DNA from: Berberis thunbergii
Lineage: Eukaryota; Streptophyta; Magnoliopsida; Ranunculales; Berberidaceae
DNA length: 64,000 bases
Assembly: GCA_003290165.1 (NCBI GenBank)
Contig: QNQO01000593.1
Span: 186,001 to 250,000, forward strand
Reading direction: 5' to 3'
Shown here: one piece after another, positions 58,513 to 64,000 of the stretch
Layout of the letters: the number at the start of each line of letters is the position of its first letter
Position numbering within the stretch: position 1 is the first letter of the stretch
Notes under the pieces: model-generated
Seen by the model: the letters and a program-made list of their open reading frames with translations, nothing else
What the model was told of the DNA's origin: nothing
The model's database searches: none
Position numbers and translations under genes: made by a program

Positions 58513-60873
58513 ATGGGCAACCAAGAAGAAAACCAAGAAAAAAACCTCAGGAGAAGAACTAATAACACCAACCAAGAAGAAAACCTTCGTTTCTTGGCCT
58601 CTGGATTCCATCCACCAATCTCTACCACCACCACCACTACAACCCTTCCTTCCATGTCTGAGTACCACCATAACCTCAACCTCCATCCCCTCCTCCGCCA
58701 CCAACACCAACACCAACACCATCTCAATACCCATTACCCATCACACACTCCATCTCTAGAATCCTCTTTCAATCGTCTCAATCTCAATCTCAACACCAAC
58801 ACCACCCTTCCAAACCACCTTCCTAATAACACAAACAACTTTCCTTCATACCAATCCTCGGCTTCATCACTTTCTTCATATCAATCTCTTCCAACAACAC
58901 CCCTTTACTATCCTAGAACCGACCCGCCTTCGGAGTTTAAGTTCGATCAGGCAATCCCACCACCAATACTCCCACTCTCACCTTACGATAACTATGACCT
59001 TTCCTCACTTATTCGGCGGATTCAGATTCAAGACTCCCTTATTCGTAAGATGTTGACAGAAAACTCTTTGGCAACCAATCCTTACACCCCTGCAAGAACC
59101 AACAACCAGTTACTAATAAACAGGCCAGTACTGGGTAGTGTTGTCAACAATGCTGGTCTCCCTATAAGTACCCGGTTTCGTCGAAGTGGACTACTTGGTG
59201 GTGGTTGGGGTGGGGGAAGCATGGATTTAGGTCTAGGGATTGAGTACAATAAACTTGACTATATGAGACTGGAGGACTTGAAGGGGAAGATTGCAGCATT
59301 GGCGAAAGTTCAACATGGGTGTAAATTCTTGCAAGACAAGATTGATGAGGGACGATATGAGGATGTTAACACTATTTTCGACGAGGTAAAAGAGTTTATG
59401 AGTGAATTGATGGTTGATCAGTTCGGAAATTTCATGGTTCAGAAGCTCTTCGAACTTCTCAATGAACAACAACTCAACGAGATTCTCTACTCCATTACGA
59501 CTAATACTGATAATGTGCTCGCAAAAATATGTCGAAACATTCACGGGTAATTTCTAATCTTCTTGCATACTATGTCATAATTTGTTCAATAAACTTTTGT
59601 TGAAAATTTGACAAAAATCAATGCTAATTTATTGAATATACACACCAATCTCAATCTAACTAGACCTTAAAAAATAATAACCTATTTTACGATTATGATG
59701 GAAAGAGTTAGAACTTACAGAAAATCATCGCGACTAGTTTTACTTGGAGATATGAATCAAACCAGCAAATTAGTAAAAATGCTAGCATGCTGATATGGTT
59801 CTACTTAGAACAAAACTGCAGCTAGAAACATTTGGTTGGGAACTCAGACAACAAAAACAATTAGCCATTAGGTAAGATAGCAAATTAAAATTATTAACAA
59901 CTGTGTTTTTGTTTTTTTACAGAACCCGTGTCATGCAGAAATTGTTGGGGCATCTCAGCACCTCACATCAAATTGCGATAATTGTAAATGCTTTAATTCC
60001 AGTAACAGTTTATTTAACTAAGGACATGTATGGGCATCATGTAATTCAACATTGTGTGAAGCACCTCTCCATAGAATACACTCAGGTGTGTGCACTTTCA
60101 TCTCAGATTATTTAATTAGTCACTAATGCATTTATATGTCGTTTTCTAATAACAATTTTTTGACAGTATCTTTTGGAAGCAGTAACAGTAAATTGCGTTA
60201 ATATTGCAACGGATTGCAATGGATGTTGTGTATTACAAACTTGTGTAGACCACGCTAAAGGAGAAATAATGGAGCGCATTCTCACTGAAATAATAAGAAA
60301 TGCATTGGTCCTAGCAAATGATCCTTACGGGTTTGTTCTCTATTCCTTTAAAGTACGTGATTTTTGGTATTAATTTTAAGTTCTAATTTTATTTTATTTG
60401 GTTTTAGAAACTATGTTGTTCAACACATTCTAGAAAAGAAGATACCACATGCCACATCGAAGCTATTAAAGAAGTTTGAAGGAAAGTTCGCTAGCCTTTC
60501 TACTCAAAAGTTCAGTAGTAATGTTGTTGAGAAGTGTTTGAAAGAATCAAACCATGAACAATGCATCATGATTATAGAGGAGTTGGTTGATGGCAAAGAT
60601 ATTCTTCCGCTACTTCAAGATGCATTTGGCAACTATGTTATTCAGACTGCTTTGGAGGAAGCTTATAAGGTTAGTTAGTTGGGCGATTATAAAGTTTTGG
60701 TGTGTTATTGAAGCCAAATTTTCTTATATCTAATTTTTGATCTCTTGTTTGCAATGTAGATGCCCATTTTCAATTTCATGTTTGATCGGATTAAAATGCA
60801 CTACCCCTCGTTGCGTAGTCATCCACATGGGAAAAGGATCTTACTCAAGTTGGATTCGTTTAAAAAGCAATAG
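58513..60873 (+). CDS. Pumilio-family RNA-binding protein, five exons
   Basis: Exons 58513-59546, 59923-60085, 60167-60330, 60408-60669 and 60760-60873 give 578 residues with matching phases. The N-terminal about 240 residues are low complexity (Asn, Ser, Pro, Thr, a Gln-His run). From about residue 255 there are eight PUF repeats with helix cores GCKFLQ, GNFMVQ, GTRVMQ, GHHVIQ, GCCVLQ, GNYVVQ, SSNVVE, GNYVIQ and a closing HGKRIL. PUF proteins bind 3' UTRs and repress translation or promote decay in the cytoplasm. By the known code (Asn/Gln = U, Cys/Gln = A, Ser/Glu = G), repeats 8 to 5 predict UGUA, the classical core. It resembles the shorter plant PUM group with an unordered N terminus. 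Confidence 0.92.
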
Positions 60874-62142
60874 GTGTGGTCATTCACCAAGGTAGTATCT
60901 GAAACTATTGGAGACTCTGGTTCATTTTGTTGTTTTTTAGGACAATTTTGTTGTTGATCGTTGATGAATAATTGTAATGGTAGTTTTCGTCTTTTAGGTT
61001 ATGTTTGTTTTGTTGATCGATGCTATATGTAAAAAAGTGCCACAAAGGTTCTTAAGAACTGGTACAATCTGTTAGTTGTTATACCAATAGAAGAGCCTGA
61101 GAGCCTGAGTTTTGTTTTATCTATATTTGGTTGTAACATTGTTCTTTTTTCGTTTATCTATTTTTGAAATTATGGGATAGGATTCCATTAAACTATCCAA
61201 TGCTTCATGTACATGAAGAAAAATGCATCATGGTATGCATAAGTTATGTGATGTTAATTTTCAATCTATGCCTTATTAGCTTCATTGTCAAATCTCCAGT
61301 GAGCACTTGTATTTAGTTGTGTTTCATCTATGCAGTTATACAGCCGATTTGTCCAGGGTGAATTTTTTCTTTTTGTACAAAATTTACAGTGAAACTGGAC
61401 TTCCTTTCCCTAAAGATGAGAAGGAACAAATACTGTTTCAAATTTGGAGAATGAACAAAGGGTGTTTCCTATTTTGCAAAGACCAAAACTGATGTAATAC
61501 CAATTTGATGCCTACATGACACTCCAGTGGGAGCTGTTTTCTAATTTGCAAAGACTTGAAACTAATTGTAATACCAATTTTTAATTTGCAAAGACCAAAA
61601 CTGATGTAAATACACTAATACCTATTTGATGCCTCCACTATTCAAATGGCCTCGTATGCAAAGATTAGGAATGAGTCTTGGCGCTCATCAATGAGGTTAA
61701 CAGTTGGTAGCATAACTTGCAAAAAATCGCCACATTTGATAGATGCATATAGTTTGTATTACATTTGAATGCATATAGTTTGTATTACATTTGATAGATG
61801 CATATAGTTTGTGCCAAAATACAAATTGGGGGTAGGGAACATGACCAAAATAGGCAATATGTTAAAACTGCCTGAATGTGGTAGGCATTGAAACAGTGTA
61901 TCTATACTTCATACACACCTATTGATATTCTACAAAAAAAATGTTGGCATATTGTTTCCATTTTCCGTATACCAGGTTAATATGAACAAATAGCAGGTAG
62001 AGATTCATTTTGCTGGAGCCACTCTTTTTGTGAATAATATTTGACCATGTACGGAAGCTATCTCGAGAGGACTTACTTATCGAGGGAGGACAAGTCCAGA
62101 ATATTAATGCTGGAATACTTTTGAGAATCATTGTTGGAAGCG
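60874..62142. other. Spacer between Pumilio and protease genes
   Basis: The first 200-300 bp are likely the Pumilio 3' UTR. 61475-61640 repeats TTTGCAAAGACCAAAACTGA twice or more, and 61733-61815 is a separate tandem repeat. No gene. Confidence 0.45.
61733..61815. repeat. Short tandem repeat of GCATATAGTTTGTATTACAT
   Basis: Three direct copies of GCATATAGTTTGT, the first two continuing TATTACATTTGA, with one copy carrying a small extra piece (TAGAT). Confidence 0.75.
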
Positions 62143-63911
62143 TTATACTTTGACTTCCAGCGGCTGGAGCTCTTGCTCAGCAGACACTGGCTTGTAGGGA
62201 ATTACATCTTGTTGACGCTGTTTCCAAGCATACCATACCCCAAACATCGACAAAGAAAGAGCTAATGCAACAAAAACTGATAAAACAACTGCCATGAAGT
62301 GTTGCTCCAACCATGGCCTGCAGGATAAATACAGAATTATGGTACAACGTTGTTGTTCACTAAAACACTAATGCCAATGTTCTACTGCTCGGCTTCAGTA
62401 ATAATAATGTCAGCACAAAAGGCAAGTTTTATTATGCCTTTAAACTTGGGGTTTTAAGAAGAGAGGACTGCATAACCTATCCACCAGTTTCAATTTGACA
62501 GAAATGAAAAAATGGCTGAAGTCATTAACTAGGACATAATAAACATTTACCGTTTCGAAGGTGGTCCAACTTTCCAGTCATCCAAATGGTAAGTTCCAAA
62601 GGCAGCAGGAAGCTTCACATGATGTTCAGCCAGTCGATTATATATGTTCTGCAGACATAACAGAAATATAAAGTATCATACGGTAAGAAAACTCCCCATA
62701 TTCACTGCAGATATCACTTGGAAAGTTGGAAATATTACCAATGCTGTGGCGTTCGAGAAATACTGAGCAGGTGATGCTGGATGTATAGACCATCGTATGA
62801 TGGATTCATTTCCTTTGCCGGTAAAATTCAAAAGATGAACCTGGAACCACAAATCTATTCGTTAAGAGATTATAAATCAAGAGCCGCAAAGAGACTTTTT
62901 AACCAGACACTATATACAGATGCAAGATATCCACACCAGTACACGGTATTCATAACAAATTCAATAGCAGAAATTAAAATTATTTGTTGCAGTACCTGAG
63001 AAATATTGACTTCTAACTCACGGGAAATGACATTCACGAGTTCTGTGATGCGAGGCTTCAGAGTTGTGTAGTTAACTCTTAATGACATGTCAAATGATAT
63101 GAGTCCGACTTGGAAATCACCTGAATATCGTGTAATAATAAATTATCATCAGAAAGAACCTCCATGCAAATTGTTAAAGCAAATAAAATTAAAATCATAT
63201 AGCATCAAAGTAAATCCCCTATAGAACATTATATAATAAAACATATCCGACATAAACTGAGAACCCTGGTGGTTGTGATTAAAATTTAAAACCATGGAGA
63301 TGCCACAAAGTAAACAGAAGAAAGCTACAGGTGTTGTCTTATATTTGAGTGCTTTATATATATGGCAACTATGTGATCCAAAAGGTATTCACAGAAGTGA
63401 GAAGGCTTCCATGGACTATTTACACGTAAAAAGGTGTAGCACTAGATATGATTTGTCTTTGAATTGGCAAGGGAGGAAGAAGTATGTCTCTTGAGAAACT
63501 TTCCTAACTGCCTACCACAGGCCTTTTTATGAAATTCTTTCGGGATAACATGATTTTTTTAAAACTCTCTAGGGTTGACCTCATTCCTTGCGATAGTTCA
63601 ACAATTTGTTCTCATTCTGCATACAAAGTTGAGGATGATATAAAAGCTAGTGACATATTTGCATAGCTTACCTGGTGAAATATAGGCTGGCACTCCACTA
63701 GGAGCAGGAGCTATGGCAGGTGAAACTCCTGAAGTTGAATTGTGGGTAGCATCAGGTTTTGGAGTGGAACTGCTGGGAGTGTTAGCTTCAGGTGTTGGTA
63801 AAGATTGAGGAATATGCAGTGTCTCCCATAATTTAGAACAGTTGGTCTTAAGGAACCCAATCTTTTCATGCTCACGATCATAAGTTACAAGAGTATTTCG
63901 TACGATGATCC
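62143..63911 (-). CDS. Plant aspartic protease, C-terminal exons, membrane-anchored (partial)
   Basis: Minus-strand exons are 63911-63672, 63120-62996, 62840-62739, 62648-62551 and 62317-62143 (stop TAA); all junctions are GT-AG and phases agree. The first visible exon begins IIVRNTLVTYDREHEKIGF, the C-terminal end of pepsin-like plant proteases, then TNCSKLWETLHI and a Pro/Ser/Thr-rich linker with APAPSG. The following domain (ISFDMSLRVNYTTLKPRI, VHLLNFTGKG, RLAEHHVKLPAAFGTYHLDDW) is the extension seen in plant aspartic proteases predicted to be membrane-anchored. A transmembrane segment, MAVVLSVFVALALSLSMFGV, is followed by a short cytoplasmic tail. The catalytic Asp-Thr/Ser-Gly motifs lie beyond the right edge, so activity cannot be judged here. 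Confidence 0.88.
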
Positions 63912-64000
63912 CTGGAAGAAAAGAAAAAAAAGATTGAGACCAAATATAATGATATACATGAAAACCATGTAGCAAATAGGGACTTATACATGCCAAGTGT

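Noticed and set aside
58468..58734. Minus-strand Trp/Val/Glu-rich frames
   Set aside because: Shadows of the repetitive Thr/His/Gln codons in the first exon of the Pumilio gene.
1..64000. tRNA or rRNA genes
   Set aside because: I looked for B-box-like GGTTCGAATCC contexts and conserved rRNA words and saw none with a matching cloverleaf; a dedicated scan could still find one.

Overview
This window is nuclear DNA of a eudicot plant. It has widely spaced genes with small exons joined by GT-AG introns, plant-restricted families (GASA/snakin peptides, a DUF620 protein, a cystatin relic, plant-type aspartic protease and Pumilio proteins), AT-rich spacers and many small transposons. I cannot name the species. 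About 15 of the 64 kb is gene span (less is coding); most of the rest is transposon-derived or featureless.

Layout. 1-9.9 kb holds almost only mobile DNA: a 1.45-kb hAT-like element, two Helitron-like elements placed head to tail (2583-5692), two fold-back Mutator-type MITEs 47 bp apart (6557-6985) and a decayed LINE ORF1-type sequence. 9.9-11 kb has a deleted DEAH-box helicase fragment and a small secreted cysteine-rich peptide gene (10714-10959). 16.3-18.8 kb is a three-exon DUF620 gene on the minus strand with an apparent 1-nt frameshift. 18.8-34.5 kb is gene-poor: hAT-like, Harbinger-like and Mutator-like MITEs plus a decayed LINE (29.8-31.7 kb). 35.4-42.4 kb is a ten-exon gene encoding a leucine-rich/WD40 protein with a DWD box, a candidate CUL4-DDB1 adaptor. 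44.2-58.1 kb is a GASA peptide cluster: one diverged gene (44305-44683), then a segmental duplication (48.8-51.8 kb and 52.8-58.1 kb) carrying an intact gene (50973-51327) and a damaged copy (57309-57713). Two LINE insertions are present only in the second copy. A cystatin pseudogene (45228-45397) and a 1.45-kb Harbinger-like MITE lie between. 58.5-60.9 kb is a five-exon Pumilio gene. 62.1-63.9 kb holds the 3' exons of a membrane-anchored aspartic protease that runs off the right edge on the minus strand.

There is no operon-like logic; the genes are independent. The functional theme is peptide and proteolysis biology (GASA peptides, cystatin relic, cysteine-rich peptide, aspartic protease, DWD adaptor). 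The strongest structural signals are the tandem Helitrons with a duplicated 5' terminus, the Mutator-type fold-backs with exact 9-bp target duplications and one unoccupied paralogous site, and the dated sequence of GASA duplication, LINE insertion and paralog decay.
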